Of a stretch of 64,000 nucleotides of DNA, positions 22,440 through 34,789 are shown piece after piece (within the stretch, counting starts at the first letter, position 1; every line of letters begins with the position of its first letter). The stretch comes from Pomphorhynchus laevis (taxonomy: Eukaryota > Acanthocephala > Palaeacanthocephala > Echinorhynchida > Pomphorhynchidae), in contig WNNJ02000838.1 in the NCBI GenBank assembly GCA_012934845.2, positions 33,300 to 97,299 of the forward strand, written 5' to 3'. The notes under the pieces are model-generated. The model saw nothing but the letters and a program-made list of their open reading frames with translations. It ran no database searches and had not been told where the DNA came from. The translations under genes were made by a program, and so were the position numbers.

Positions 22440-24100
22440 ATTACAAAAATAAAAATCCGATCGTTACGATTGTAATGTCATCCGTACTGCAGATTTTCAA
22501 TGAGCAGAAACGTAAAGGAAACAGATACAATTTCGTCACTAAGTTTTACAACATATATGGTTTCGTTCAATAGGAAATTTTTAAGTTATAAGGCGAAAAG
22601 AACATCTGACGGCTAAATATTCTCTTTTGAATGTATACTTTCAAAATCTTTTAAATTTACGATTTTTCTAAATTTCTTCTTCGCTTCAAACTTAGGCATT
22701 TTAATTTAACTTTATTTACTCAATATAAAAGTAATTTAATAGTTTCACACGTTTTTTCTTACACATTTAAACTAAATATAAAAATGTTTTGGGAAATATT
22801 TATAAGACAAAAATCATAAAATTTATATAAAATTCTGATTGAAATTGTAAGGATCAACAATAATATAAATTTATAATATTCACGATATTGGGAATCAAAA
22901 AGTTATAAATTTATTTCAAATCCAAAATATTTATATTTTGTGGTTCTTTTGTGCCCATTTTTGCCCCCTTAATATTCTAATTTATTATTTATATTTCGCT
23001 AGCATTAAATTCTAATTGAAATTGTAATGATCAACAATAATTTAGCGTTCAATTATAAATTTATTATTTATATTTCGCTATATTTGGCTTTATGCTGATT
23101 TTATGCTGGTTGCGATACTATTGGGATATGCGATATCAACCTGGTATATTATTCGGACCCACCGTACGTGCCAAATGATATGCTATTTTACGGGATTGAT
23201 GCCGCATTTGTTATCGCACAAACTTGATGGCATAACACACACCGAAAAATCCTAGCTTGAAAACTCACGAATGTACGGTATGGAGTCAAGACGGAATCCG
23301 GTTTGAAATATGTTCGAAACAGTCTACTTCGCGAGTTGATGTTAATGTCATATCAGAAACGTTTTGAGCAGATTTAATTAAATTTTAAAATTCTAATGGA
23401 AATGTGTGGACTTGAATGGTGGGCTTGATTAATAACCGTCTTGATGCAAAACTTCCACATTTGTAATCACACAAAATCGGAGGCATAACGCAATGCGAAA
23501 TATCCTTGCTTATAAACTAACGATTATGGCATGGCGTCAAGACGGCATCCGGTTTGAAATCAGTTGATAGCTATATCGTTTTCGAAACGAATCTACCTGC
23601 AAGAATAATGACGCTCGAGTTGATATTAATGCAATGGTCATTTCAGACACGATTTAAGGGATTTTTATTTATGTCGACGAGATCAATAATCGACATAAAG
23701 ATCTCGGCGTGTTCGATCGTTCGTTTTGTTCAGGTAGTTCACGAATATGGCTAGGAATTTTCATAGCGTAATTAAGAGTAACAAAACTGAAATATAGATT
23801 TTTATAATAAAATACATTTTTTACGAAAAAATTATTTCGCTCTACAAGCAAGAAGAATTTTCAATTAATGAAAAGACACAGTATAATACTTTACTAGAAA
23901 TTTTCTTAGTCTTAAAGTATTAGCTTTACCTTTAGTAAAGATAATTATTACCTTTAAATTACTATTATTATAAAAACTATTATTATAATTACCTTTTGAG
24001 AAATAATTACCTTTTGTAAGGTAATTATTATAATTATTATCTTTAATAATAACCTTTTGTTCTCAAATTTTTGAAAATTTTTTTTATCAGCTATAACACA
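22440..24100. other. intergenic DNA with degenerate direct duplications
   Basis: No gene assigned. About 23215-23370 and 23467-23660 share GGCATAAC.CA, then TCAAGACGG.ATCCGGTTTGAAAT, then GAGTTGAT.TTAATG, i.e. an old ~250-bp tandem duplication. Around 22840-23080, GAAATTGTAATGATCAACAATAA and ATTTATTATTTATATTTCGCTA each recur. From 23930 to 24060 there is simple TAATTATTACC-type sequence. Confidence 0.5.
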
Positions 24101-24113
24101 CAATTGACAACTT

Positions 24114-24242
24114 ATGCCGCGCGGAAAGCCGTCAAGTGTGACTAAGTGTTGCTCATGCAATGGACAAGCGGCTAGTTGCAAATCTTGCAAATGCAGGAAA
24201 GCAGGTAGAGAGGGCTTCAACTGCTCTGCACCTCGTTGTTAA
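24114..24242 (+). pseudogene. cysteine-rich N-terminal piece of the lineage-A LINE
   Basis: A 42-codon ATG-to-stop frame with nine cysteines, six of them as CCxC, CxxCxC (KCCSCNGQAASCKSCKCR). Read in isolation it looks like a small Cys-rich peptide. However, the same arrangement is found at the N-terminus of this LINE lineage, and the rest of the element follows in the same orientation, so it is best taken as its zinc-binding region. Confidence 0.55.
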
Positions 24243-27105
24243 TATACTCGTTGTTATAATACTATACTCGTTGTTATAGTATTATAATTACTATAAAAAG
24301 ATTTACTATAAAAGAGAACAAAAAATTACTATAAAAATTATTATAAAATTACTATAAGAGAACAAAAAATTTTAAGAGCTTAAACACACAATTATACACT
24401 TACAATTATAGCCATAAGGCTGTTTTGATCGCATACAAAATACAAATTAATATATTATTACATCAAAGATTGAAGTTGCGAACGACTACATATTCACAAA
24501 TCCTTGCGAATATGTACTCGCATCAACTTCAAACTCAAACGAGCTAAAAATTTTATTAACGCTTATCGTGTTGTATTGTCAAGTCATTTTACAGAAAACA
24601 TCCTTGGCCAAGACTTCAATTAAACGAAAGAACATTTCCAGAAGGATATTACTCTGGAAAGAAGGGAAATTACTGGAACTCATGCATGAAGCGATAATTC
24701 TTCAACACGAACAAAAGGTAAAGAGAACCGGTTCAAAGCCGCGGCGTAGCTGGATACGTTTATTTTACAAGTTAATGACGCTTGGCAAGACACGCCCTAC
24801 AATGAGACTTCTTGCTGATCCTAAAAATCAATCCAAATTGATGACGATGGATGATGATATAATGGGTATGACTGTTTAAGAACAACTGAAAGAACTGCAT
24901 CCTATCGGAGAATAACTAGATGAAAGCGCAGTTTTAAGACATCCTCTCGAAAGAATACATGATCATCATCCAATAAGGTTCAACGATATTTCACATCAAA
25001 ATGTGATGGATGCGGCTCGGCACACGCAAGGATGCTGCTGGCACATCGGGTATTGATGCAACTGGCTGGTGTGCGTTGCTTGAATCCTTCAGTGATAGCT
25101 CGCGTCAATTTGCTAAGAGCGTTGCAGATTTCACCGTTTTAATTGCTGCAAATTTACTACGAAATGATGAGTTAGATGCTTTCAAAGTCTGCCGACTTAT
25201 ACCTATCTCAAAAAATCCTGGAATTCGACTGATTGGGATTAGCGATGTTCCTAGAAGAATTGTTGGTAAATTGCTAGCACGAAGAATATCGACTGACTTT
25301 GAAGATGTAGCATCTTATTTTCAATTTTGTGCTGGTCAGAGGTGTGGAGTTGAGGCCGCTATTCATTCCGTCAGGTATTTGTATTGAAGCAATGAATTAC
25401 GCTGCGTTTTACAATTAGATGCTAGTAACGCATTTAATAGAATAAACCGAATCGCACTTGCTAACATGAACAACGTTTGTCCATCCTTAAGAACAGTTTT
25501 TTAAAATATTTACGGAGATGATACTGTTCTCAAGGTACATAATGATACCTTCCACTCTATGGAGGGTTTTACTAAAGGTGATTTTCTTGCGATAATTGCC
25601 TTTGCTGCGTCGACACTGCCACTAATACAACAGCTAAAAAATGATTTTTCTGGAATTGAGCAGCGATGGTTTGCTGATGATGCACATTGTATTGGAGGCA
25701 GTCTTGAGTTACTTAAATTATGGCACACAATACGCGAGATTGGACCTAAATACGGCTTTTACGTGAACAACGAAAAGTGTAAATTACTTGTTTATGAAAC
25801 CCAACAACTACAAATATCGAAACTTTTTGCTCAGTCTGGTTTAAGAATAGTTAGTGATATACTGCAAGTTCTCAGATCTGCCTTTGCAACTGATGTGTAT
25901 ATCGAAAATTTTGTTAAAAGAAATGTCGACGAGTGGATGAGATTGATATCGAACATGACGGAAGTCGCTCATGAAAACCCACACATTTCCTACTCAGCTT
26001 TAGTTCAATCTTTAAAATTTAAGTGGAATTTCATCCAACGAACATGTCCGGTGAACATAGCTTTGTTTGAAAGATTACGCAAAGTAGTTGAAAATGATCT
26101 GATGCCTGTAATTACAGGGGTTAAAAATCTTGAACAACACTGGAGTGCTATTGGACTTCCATTACGTTATGGTGGTCTCGGGATTGAATTGCCTGATTAT
26201 TTGGCAACACTAGCTTATGACGGATCTTTACGAATGAGCAAACCTTTGCTAAACGGTCTTACTGGAAACGCTCTTATCAATAAACAGAATCGCAGTGCTG
26301 CGGACATACATGCAGAGAGAAATAAAGCATTTCTCGACCGACTCTAATATATCAAACAACAAGACTTCAAGAATACATCAATATTAGAATATGCAACACA
26401 TGAAGGTGCATCAACATGGCTATCCGCTAAACCATTGACGATCAAGGGCTATACTCTCAATAAATTACAGTTTTATGATACTCTTGCAACACGCTACGGT
26501 GGGCAACCTTATAAACCACCTTCATCTTGTCAGTGTGGAAAATCGTTTAACTTAACTCATGCTCAGTCCTGTCAGGTAGGTTGAATGCCGTCTATTCGTC
26601 ATTCGCAACCTGTTAGCTGATGAGTTGTCTACTGTAATAAATTGTGTAGGTATAAAGCCTTAACTTCAAGCTGTACCGAATTTTGTGACTTTTGAAGCAT
26701 CTCCTACCACGGAAGACGCCAACGAACGCTCAGACATCTCGTGTAATGGTTTAGATGAGGTAGCTACGGAGCGGTCCTTCTTGGATATTATTGTGTTTTA
26801 ATCATCTTGCTCCGTCTTACTCAGCAAGTCCTGTTACTTCTAAATTTTTATTTCACGAGCAACGAAAAAGAGCAAAATACGGTGAGAGGATTGCGCGTCT
26901 TGAAAGAGTCAAATTTACGCCGATTGTGTTGACAGCAAACGGTAGCATTGGGCCATCTGCATCAGAGGTATTGAAGCGTATTGCACAACTAAAGGCGTCT
27001 CGCTCATCATTTCTATACAGTGATTGCATCAACTATTTAAGACGCAAAATTGGTTTTGCTCTAGCAAAACAGATCCCTTCTTAATATCCCTGATGTTCAT
27101 GGTAT
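24114..27105 (+). mobile_element. LINE with restriction-like endonuclease (lineage A)
   Basis: Nearly full-length but broken element on the plus strand. It starts with a cysteine-rich segment, KCCSCNGQAASCKSCKC (24114-24242), typical of the N-terminus of this LINE lineage. It is followed by an AT-rich simple-sequence expansion (24243-24540) and then an N-terminal domain (ISRRILLWKEGKLLELMHEA, 24568-24879). RT motifs follow: GTSGIDATGWCALLESF (25010-25387 frame), CRLIPISKNPGIRLIGISD, RWFADDAHCIGG with catalytic Asp-Asp (25559-26347 frame), and LPLRYGGLGIELP. The C-terminal part has a zinc knuckle CQCGKSF..THAQSC (about 26530-26575) and the nuclease region TERSFLDIIVF with FLFHEQRKRAKYGERI (26791-27084). 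Several stops and frameshifts separate the frames. The 3' end lies next to the PLE at 27.1 kb. Confidence 0.85.
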
Positions 27106-28590
27106 CCCTCTAGAACAGTATCCCAATTTAAAAGTCACATAAGGTAAAGTTTGCATTGAAAACCAGCTACAGAATACCTCCATCATGACTTCCAATTACA
27201 TACCTCCTGACTACGAACGGCACCGTTGCCAAAACCAAAACTAACGGCAATGGTGCCGTTAGTAGCTAGTGTTATTTTAAAGCATGAGTGCACCAAGCAT
27301 TTATAGATTTTGCACTTTAAAATCATGAAAATCTTGGGCGACTGGGCACATCTTCCCAAATTGCTGTCGATTGTTCTAACCACTTTCGTAATATCGCGGT
27401 TTAAACCGTACAACTGTCAATGGTAGTCCACAATAGCGTCAATTTCATAATAATTCTTTTTCATCTTTGTTAATGTCGCATTTCGATCCAGCTTACCGAC
27501 GCGATTTACTTGTAAATAGATCTGCTTCCTGGAATAGCCCCTTTCTGCAAACGAACTTGTCAGGTACATGATCGATTTCTCAAATGCGACATCACCTGAG
27601 CATATTCTTTGACTTCTGAGGGTTCCGCCATATATCATTGCGCGTTTAGTTGATGAAGGATTGCAGTTCCCGCATGTAGATATACCTGTATTGCGGACGG
27701 CTTATTGTAATGTAAAATTAACAGACATCTGCCATTGGATGATTTAGATACTGCCTATATTCAAGAATTGAACATTATCACCGTGTTCTAATGTTAACTT
27801 TAATGATCCACCGATGTTGATTTCATCGATCAATATACTCATATCCATGTTATCTGGTAAGATCACGAATAAGTCATCTATATACCTGTATCACAACATT
27901 GGTTTGTTGCTTAGGCTTTTGATCATCCTATCTTCGTAGATCGCCATGTGCAAGATCACATACGTCCGTGCACATACAGTGCCCATTGCTGTCTCGGTGA
28001 TGTGTCTTTTCTATACTTCACCGAACTCCAAGAAATTATTTCCTAGAACATAATGAAGGGCTTCTAAAAGATCATATTCTTATCAGGCCAATATCAGCTT
28101 ATCATTTGATGAACTGCTACGATTCCTTCATTGTGTGGTCTTGACGTGTATATAGACTCCACATCCGCAGTTGGAAGAATGGAACTCCCATTCAGCAATT
28201 GCTTGTTAAAGTCGACCGTATCTGATACATAAGACGGGATTTGCGACATTTGTGATATATAATGTAAGTATTTTGACAAGGAGCGACCGGAGTTGCCGTA
28301 GCAGTTGACTATTGGCGACTAATGAGAAGACGTGAATTCTTATGCACCTTTGGTAGCATGTAAAATGCACCAAACTGCGATGATTGATACTTGACTTGGT
28401 TGCCGTAGGAAGATCTATCATACCCGATACAACGTGCTTTTCTAACAGCATATCCAACGAAGTCTTCGCTATATTCACATCGTTTTGGTTTACATCCACG
28501 TAAATCTTAGATGAAAGTTCTCGCATCCGTTCCTTAACGTATTTGTCCTTGTCCCATACTACTAATTGTTCTACTTTATCCACTCTTTTG
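27105..28590 (-). mobile_element. Penelope-like element, family 2, RT region
   Basis: A different PLE family from family 1, GC-richer and on the minus strand. Motifs in order: DTVDFNKQLLNGSSILPTA leading to the motif A block ADVESIYTSRPHNEGIVAV (28094-28279 frame), then GNNFLEFGEV, then the catalytic YRYIDDLFVI (27861-27890), then the PLE connector region GGTLRSQRICSGDVAFEKS with SFAERGYSRKQI (27417-27638 frame). Several frames are needed, so the copy is dead. The C-terminal GIY-YIG nuclease is not here. The element ends near 27105, at the tail of the lineage-A LINE. A snap-back hairpin with 15-bp arms lies at 27216-27260. Confidence 0.8.
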
Positions 28591-28629
28591 TATAAACATC
28601 AGTTGGTGACTTTAAAAATCGATTTGAAG

Positions 28630-29889
28630 ATCAATTTAAAAAATATTGCAAGGTAATCGAAATTAATACTGGTATAAAACTTTATTTCAGTATTAATTCT
28701 ACAACAGAATTTTTAGAACAGACAAAAGGAATAAATTTTTAAAATATAAATACATACGATATTAGTACGCATTGTACAAATTTAGATTTAGTAGATATTA
28801 TAGAAGCGTAAGTAAAATTAATCAATAATATATTCGGAAAAAGATATACATATGTATGTTATAATAACTATAACGCCTATCTAACAAAAATTAAACCATC
28901 AAGTAAATATAAATATATGGATAAAATTGAATTATTAGAATCCTTAAATATTTTAAGAAATCAAAATTATTTAAAAGTAGGGGCATCTATATTTAGACAA
29001 GTAAAAGGTGTTCAAATGGGAGGTGATAGTAGCCTAATTATAGCTGACTTGTTTTTAAGCTTTATAGAATATGAATTTGTTCATAACTGTATAAAAACTA
29101 AATCTAAACAATATAAATATATGAAATATATGATTCGATACATTGATGATATATGTGTATTTAATTCTAATAATTTTTATTCAATTAGTGAACATATTTA
29201 TCCAGAAAGCCTTATTTTTAACAAAACCAATATTAATGATAAAGAAGGTGTATATCTAGATATGAACATTAACTAAAACTACTATTAATTTATATCGTAA
29301 AGATGACATATTTAAATTTACAAGAATCATATTTTTGCATGAGCATTCATGCATACCATATAATATAAAATATAATACATCAAATAATGAAATTTTAAGA
29401 ATTGCAACAATATGTAATGATATTGGCTTTCTTCGAAATCATTTAAATAATTTAATAGATACATATTTTAAACTAGGTTACTATAAAAATAACATCAAGC
29501 AGAAAATAGTAAAATATATAAATCAACACAATAATATAAAGAATAAATTTAAACTCTTAAGTGGCAAATTTTTATGGATAATAAATAATATACTTTGTAT
29601 TAGAATAAGATACTAGATAGTTTTATCAGAGGAAATACATTATTAGCATGTATTTGGCGCCGCTTCTATGTTGGGTAGAGGAGTTAGGGGCCGAAACCTG
29701 ATAGCATAGCAGTTCCTCTTGATGACCTTTAATTCTTATTCTAATACAACGTCTATTATTTATTAGTCAATTCATAAAAATGACGTTTATTTTAAATTTC
29801 ATTTTTTATTTTAACTTGATTTAAATTATAGAAAATCTAAAAACAATTATTAATTTTATTATTTAATTATTACTTTTTGATTAAGCATT
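28630..29889 (+). mobile_element. Penelope-like element, family 1, copy 2 (5' part)
   Basis: 5'-truncated copy: it begins abruptly at KKYCKVIEINTGIK (about 28636). It reads through a damaged motif A, then 28917-29276 with KGVQMGGDSS (normally KGVPMGGNSS) and FRYIDDICVF-like MIRYIDDICVF, then 29335-29616 with HEHSCIPYNIKYN and LLSGKFLW. The end module with CCGAAA...TTGATGA is at 29690-29745. The 3' end is interrupted at 29910 by an RTE-type LINE and resumes at 32311. Confidence 0.85.
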
Positions 29890-29910
29890 ATTATGTTTTG
29901 TTTAGTTTAT
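29889..29910 (+). repeat. target-site duplication, left copy
   Basis: 22 bp beginning TATTATGTTTTGTTTAG, identical to 32310-32331. It marks the insertion of the LINE between them. Confidence 0.9.
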
Positions 29911-31678
29911 CTTCTTCTTATTCTTCAGCCTTTGTCATGCTTTGAGGCAGGGTCGGCTATGTGAGATTTAGCCCTCCATTTCGCTCTATTTTCGGCTTGG
30001 TTTGGGTGAAGTCCAGCTGCCTTCAGATCTGTGTGAAGGCCATCTAACCATCGGTGCTTGGGTCGACCTCTCGGGCGTTTGCCTATGATCTCATACTTTA
30101 AGGCGGTCTTTGCAAGGGAATAATTTTCACTCCGCAACACGTGCCCATACCACCGGAGTCTGGCTTCTTGCATTTTATTTACGATAGGGGCGACGCCGTA
30201 TCTTCGAGGATGTCCATATTTCTCACGTGGTCATACCGGGTAATTCCGCTTATCCACCGAAGCATTTTCGTCTCCATGACCGCGAAGCGTCGTTCCGCTG
30301 CCTTGGTAATAGGCAAGCACACTGTGCCGTACATAGCCACAGGGCGAATGATTGAGCGGTAGATCTTTGATTTCAAGTGATCCTTGATGCGACGGTCACA
30401 TAAAACACCTGTCGTCGCTCGTCATTTTGTCCACGCTGAGCTTATTCGTGCATTGACTTCATAAGTCACGTCGCCGCTTGCCGAGAGTATGGTTCCGAGG
30501 TACTTGAATCGGTTCGTACGTCTCAGGTCAAAGCCATTAATATTGATGGTGCCACTTTCATGTGGATCTGTTGTGAGGTATTCGGTCTTGTCTAGATTAA
30601 GTCGTAGTCCGTATTGTGCGAGTCGGTTATTCCATACAGCAGTTGATTCTTCCAGGTCCTTTTTGTTGTCCGCCGCCAGCCAGACATCGTCAGCGTAAAT
30701 GGTATATGGAATCGACTTTTGGATATCACGCGGTATAGCGTTCATAACTGTGTTGAATAATGCCGGTGAGAGAGCACTTCCTTGATGGACCCCCACTGAT
30801 ATTTGAAATGGCTGTGACATTCTAGCTGCGCTTAGAACCCGACTTTCGGTATTCTCGTAGAGCAGCATCACCCATCGGATTAGATGTTCCGGGCTTGATG
30901 CTGACGCAACGCATACCATATTAATTCATGTGGTACACGATCAAAAACCTTTTCCAAATCCAAGAATACAACGTGGAGCGTCAGTGGTGCCACAGTTTTT
31001 TACGAATCCTGTTTGGTTTACGGTGATATCAACAATATCACGGATAGGCTTATCTAGAATTCGTTCAAATATTTTCATCGTTTGCGAGAGCAGTCGAATT
31101 GGACGGTGGCTTGAGCAGTCCGCTGCGTTCCCCTTCTTTTTCCATATTGGTATCGTGGTGCTGCTCTGGCAGTCGCTCGGTATTCCTATACTCATCAATA
31201 ATCTTGTTGAAGAAACTGGTTAGCCAGGGGATTGGGTCCCAGCTTTTGGCTTTCCAGAGCTCAGTCGCAATGTCGTCTGGACCTGTGGCTTTGCTAGTCA
31301 TCATACGCTTTAATGCATCTTTCATCTCGTCCTCACTTATTTGAGGTAATGGACCGGACGTTTCTGCAACTTTTGGGATCAGTAGATGCGGAAACTCTTC
31401 ATTTGAGATTTCCTCAAAATGATCATGCCATCTATCTCGAACTTTCTGTCGATCAATTATTAGTTTGCCGTCCCTTCCATTAATGCAGTAAAACTTTTCG
31501 ATGTCCTGCGTGTTTTGATGCCTTCGCTTCACAAGCCGAAATAGATCTCGTTCACCATCGCGTGTATCGAGTCTTTTGTGCACCTTATCGTAGTGTACAG
31601 CTCTGGCAATCGCAACGGCCTTTTTTGAGTTTCTCTTGGCTAGGTGGTATGCATGCAAGTTTGCCTGTGTCTTGTCGC

Positions 31679-31754
<76 letters not shown>

Positions 31755-32309
31755 AACATTCGTTTCTTATCCTTGACTTTCGATTTCACATCTTCAGTCC
31801 AGAGCCACGTATCGCGCTTAATGTATCTTTTACCGGCTTTTGTTCGGCCAAGTGTCTTATCCACTATGGTATGTACTATATGTGCAGTCTTGCTCCACGT
31901 TTCTTCAACTGTGGTTACTTCGGGAAGCCGTATCCTCGAGATTATCTCTGCTTCCCTATCGCCAAAATTCCACCATTTGGTTCTTGATGGTCCCGTGCGA
32001 TTTTCCATCACGTTTTGCTGCGATGGCTTGATTTTCATGACTGCAATTATTGGGCGGTGTTGCGTTGTTAGTGTCTCGTATGGTAAGGCCTCGACATTAG
32101 TTACAGTGGACAAGTTTTTACGCCGCACGAGAATATAATCGATTTGGGTTTTAATGTTCGTGCTGTAATATGTTGGGAGCTGCGTGGATCGCTTGATGAA
32201 CCATGTATTGGTAATAACGAGATCATGCGAGTCAGCAAACTCAATTATTCGTTCTCCATCCTTATTCCGTCGACCATAGCCGATAGAATAATGTTTTGTA
32301 ATGTTAGAA
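29911..32309 (-). mobile_element. RTE-type LINE, 5'-truncated, nested in a PLE
   Basis: A clean 2.4-kb insertion on the minus strand, bounded by a 22-bp target-site duplication. The 5' end lies inside the APE endonuclease: DGERIIEFADSHDLVITNTW, then KTQIDYILVRRKNL (catalytic Asp and Asn region), then LTTQHRPIIAV (final His). Next come the linker (31065-31658 frame: SEDEMKDALKRMMTSKATGP) and RT motif 2 (RPIRLLSQTMKIFERIL). The RT body follows (30422-30919: ISVGVHQGSALSPALF and IYADDVWLAADN, catalytic Asp-Asp at 30683-30697). The C-terminal RPRGRPKHRWLDGLHTDL is at 29925-30173. The 3' end is an AAGAAG-type tail rather than poly(A), as RTE elements have. Only a few frameshifts; one interruption is the AT microsatellite. 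Probably young relative to other repeats here. Confidence 0.9.
31681..31752. repeat. (AT)36 microsatellite inside the LINE
   Basis: 72 uninterrupted bases of alternating A and T within the LINE linker region between endonuclease and RT. It creates an artificial Ile-Tyr run in several frames. Likely expanded after insertion and probably length-polymorphic. Confidence 0.97.
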
Positions 32310-32331
32310 TATTATGTTTTGTTTAGTTTAT
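32310..32331 (+). repeat. target-site duplication, right copy
   Basis: Identical to 29889-29910. Confidence 0.9.
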
Positions 32332-32380
32332 AATTATATTAAATACGTAGACTCAGTTACCTGATTTGATTTATGATCCA
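32311..32380 (+). mobile_element. Penelope-like element, family 1, copy 2 (3' end)
   Basis: Continuation of the PLE after the nested LINE, ending with ACGTAGACTCAGTTACCTGA, the conserved terminal phrase of the family. Confidence 0.8.
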
Positions 32381-32389
32381 AACTAAATA

Positions 32390-33415
32390 ATCTATGATAA
32401 GCATGCCAGAGAGCATCTCGGACAAGTCAATTTTCGGAAAGAAGAGGAGTTGGTAGCCAGCTTTGTGATAAGCTCGGGGCTATCAATATGTGACAGAAAG
32501 CGGGCAAAACGAACACGGCTGTTGAGGGAAGGATTTTGTAGCTGATTTTCAATGCGAAAATCACCTTGTGTGATATATTAATTACGAGAAAATTGTGTTA
32601 CGTTTTAATCTAATTTCATTTTTGAGAACTCTATATATACGGGCTTAGTTCAATCGATACATACCTATATAATCCTTATTTACACATTTATGAATATTTT
32701 GTATCCATGGTGATATTTTTAAATCCTTACTTAATATATCACATTCAGCTAAAATATATAGCAATAAGAGAATTGTGTTTTCAAAGTAAGTGAATAATTT
32801 TGATTGTATATTCTAAAGATAATAATTTGGTAAATTATCAAGATTATTCAAAGTAAAGATTTATAAGTTTCTTCCAAATTTAGTATAAACAAATTATTTT
32901 TTTAAAGTAAATATTAAACTATTTTAATAAATCTAATTAAATAATTTAAAACTATATTCAAAATTAACAATAAAATTATGTAATTCAGATTACTTATCAG
33001 GCTACATATTTTGTACTATAAATGCAAAAGTGCTTAAATAGAACTTTTATAACTCGTAATCTTTATGAGCCCATTAATAGATAACATACGATTTATGAGA
33101 ATGTAAATTAGAGGTAATCAGAAAGACATTTTTGAATTCAAATGCACTTAAAACTTTAAAATTAATTGTACCTTTTGGTTTTGAATTACAAGTATTTCTA
33201 ATTAGTGTGATTATACCATATTTCAACAATTTATTAAAATATCATACTATATTTTAATAAACACATATTGAAAACATTATACTTGATCAATGCTTTAACA
33301 TCATAATTGATGAGGATAAAAGATATTGAATTCAAAGTGCGAAAATATAAAATTAAAAATTATTAAAAGAATGAATATAATGTTATTAGAAAAAATATAA
33401 TGATCTGATATTGAA
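32390..33415. other. AT-rich DNA, one short GC-richer remnant
   Basis: No gene. 32400-32570 is more complex and reads on the minus strand NSRVRFARFLSHIDSPEL and ITKLATNSSSF, perhaps a decayed retroelement piece. The rest is simple AT-rich sequence. Confidence 0.35.
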
Positions 33416-33419
33416 ATTG

Positions 33420-33848
33420 TAGTTTTCGAGATTTTCCCACTGCCGTGTTAGGTCGGGAATAGGGGCCGAGATATAGCAGGTTTATAAATATTATTTACAC
33501 AAATTGAGCTATACAAATTATTACATTATAGAAATCAATAGAAAATCTTAGAACTAAAATATTTATTTTTAAACAAATAAAAAATTAATTTTAAATTAAT
33601 TTATTTTTACTTACAGAATAAATTGGCGTCGTTGTTGGGTCGAGGAATAAGGCCGAAATCTGCTAATATAGCAGTTTCTACTGATGATCTCAAATCCTTA
33701 TTCTGTTAAATTGACTGCTATTTATTAGTCAATTCATAAAAAATTAAATTTTATTTCAAATTTTAACTAAATATAAATTATATAATTTTTTTATTATTTA
33801 TTATTATTTGGTGTAAAATGCGTAGACTCAGTTAGCTAATCTAATATA
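33420..33848 (+). repeat. solo PLE end modules (one partial, one full)
   Basis: A partial copy at 33420-33480 (GGTCGGGAATAGGGGCCGA) is followed by a fuller module at 33615-33848: GGAATAAGGCCGAAATCTGC, then CTGATGA, then CCTTATTCTG, then ATTAGTCAATTCATAAAA, then the terminal GCGTAGACTCAGTTAGCTAA. There is no RT next to them. In this copy the pairing arm is GAATAAGG / CCTTATTC, different from but equivalent to the arm at 57.7 kb. Confidence 0.7.
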
Positions 33849-33849
33849 A

Positions 33850-34350
33850 CCTTGTATAATTATAATTTATATGTTATCTATTAATCAAATCATAAAAATT
33901 ATATTTTAAGAAATTCCTTCTTTATATAAATCTAAATTATAAAAAATCTTCGATTTTCAAATTTATACTACAAAATATGTAGCATAATACGTAATATAAT
34001 AATACGTAATATATATATTACATAATAAGTAATTTACATTATATATTATATGGTTGTATAATATTTAATATTATATGTTTTATATTATATAATATATAAC
34101 AATTTATATAATAATATAAGGTTGTATATTATATATAAATGTATGTATATATACAATAATGTATATGTATGTTATTATAAAAATAATAAATAATACAAGA
34201 TTTTATACAATTTATATTTATATCAAGTTAAAATTTAAAAAGTTTTAATAAAAGTCAATTGTTATGTTGAGCTAACAATTATTTAATCATTTAGCTAACT
34301 GTTTATATGACTTTAGCTGTTATTTTATGTTAAGAACATTTCATTAATTC
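33850..34350. other. simple AT-rich DNA with PLE-end debris
   Basis: Mostly ATATAT-type sequence. 33885-33960 and 34190-34260 resemble inner parts of the PLE end module (TTTATACAATTTATATTTATA). No gene. Confidence 0.45.
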
Positions 34351-34353
34351 CAA

Positions 34354-34786
34354 ATGTTGGAAGTGCAACCTGAACAATTGATATTTAATACAGTACATTT
34401 TAATGGCGATGACAAAATGTCTCAATTTATCAGAATAAAAAACAATTCAGGACATCGTCAATCAGTTGAATTACTGACATACCCAGATGAAATAGTAGTG
34501 GAAATTGTTTACTAATTAAACGATTTATATTTCTTATTTTTAGGAGTTTATAAAGTTTGAATTAAAAATATCTAATCGTGTAATTGTTCCTGCTTACAAA
34601 TCGATTGACGTAAAAGTAAAATTTTATCCAAATATTCATGAAGTCAACAAAAATGTTTACCTAATTATCAAATGTGACAAAAATATAATTGAAATGCCGG
34701 TTCAAATTATAAACGATCAAGATGCTGTTTTATCGGCAGGTATTGTTGTTTTATTAGTGATAGTCGCATATTTGATTATAGTGTAA
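34354..34786 (+). CDS. two-exon tail-anchored beta-sandwich (MSP/ASH-like) protein
   Basis: Exon 1 is 34354-34494, intron 34495-34543 (49 bp, GT...TTTTTAG), exon 2 34544-34786; the frame joins in phase and gives 127 residues. A donor three bases further right is also possible. Residues 1-100 look like one immunoglobulin-like sandwich of the major sperm protein or ASH kind: VQPEQLIFNTVHF, then FIRIKNNSGHRQSVELL, then NRVIVPAYKSIDVKVKFYP, then KNVYLIIKC. The last 18 residues are a membrane anchor, LSAGIVVLLVIVAYLIIV, so the protein should sit tail-anchored with the domain in the cytosol, the layout of VAP-type proteins. The FFAT-binding residues of VAP are not evident, so function is open. Start is the first ATG; an upstream exon cannot be excluded. 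Confidence 0.6.
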
Positions 34787-34789
34787 AGC

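Noticed and set aside
23954-24220. 88-codon minus-strand ORF with Ile-rich tail
   Set aside because: Antisense shadow of the LINE cysteine-rich segment running into simple AT-rich repeats.
24114-24242. Independent cysteine-rich peptide gene
   Set aside because: Position, strand and Cys pattern fit the N-terminus of the LINE that follows.
31562-32138. Long frames with Ile-Tyr runs on both strands
   Set aside because: They exist only because of the AT microsatellite inside the LINE; not genes.
34354-34786. Calling the gene VAP outright
   Set aside because: Only the layout (sandwich plus tail anchor) fits; key binding-loop residues are not visible.
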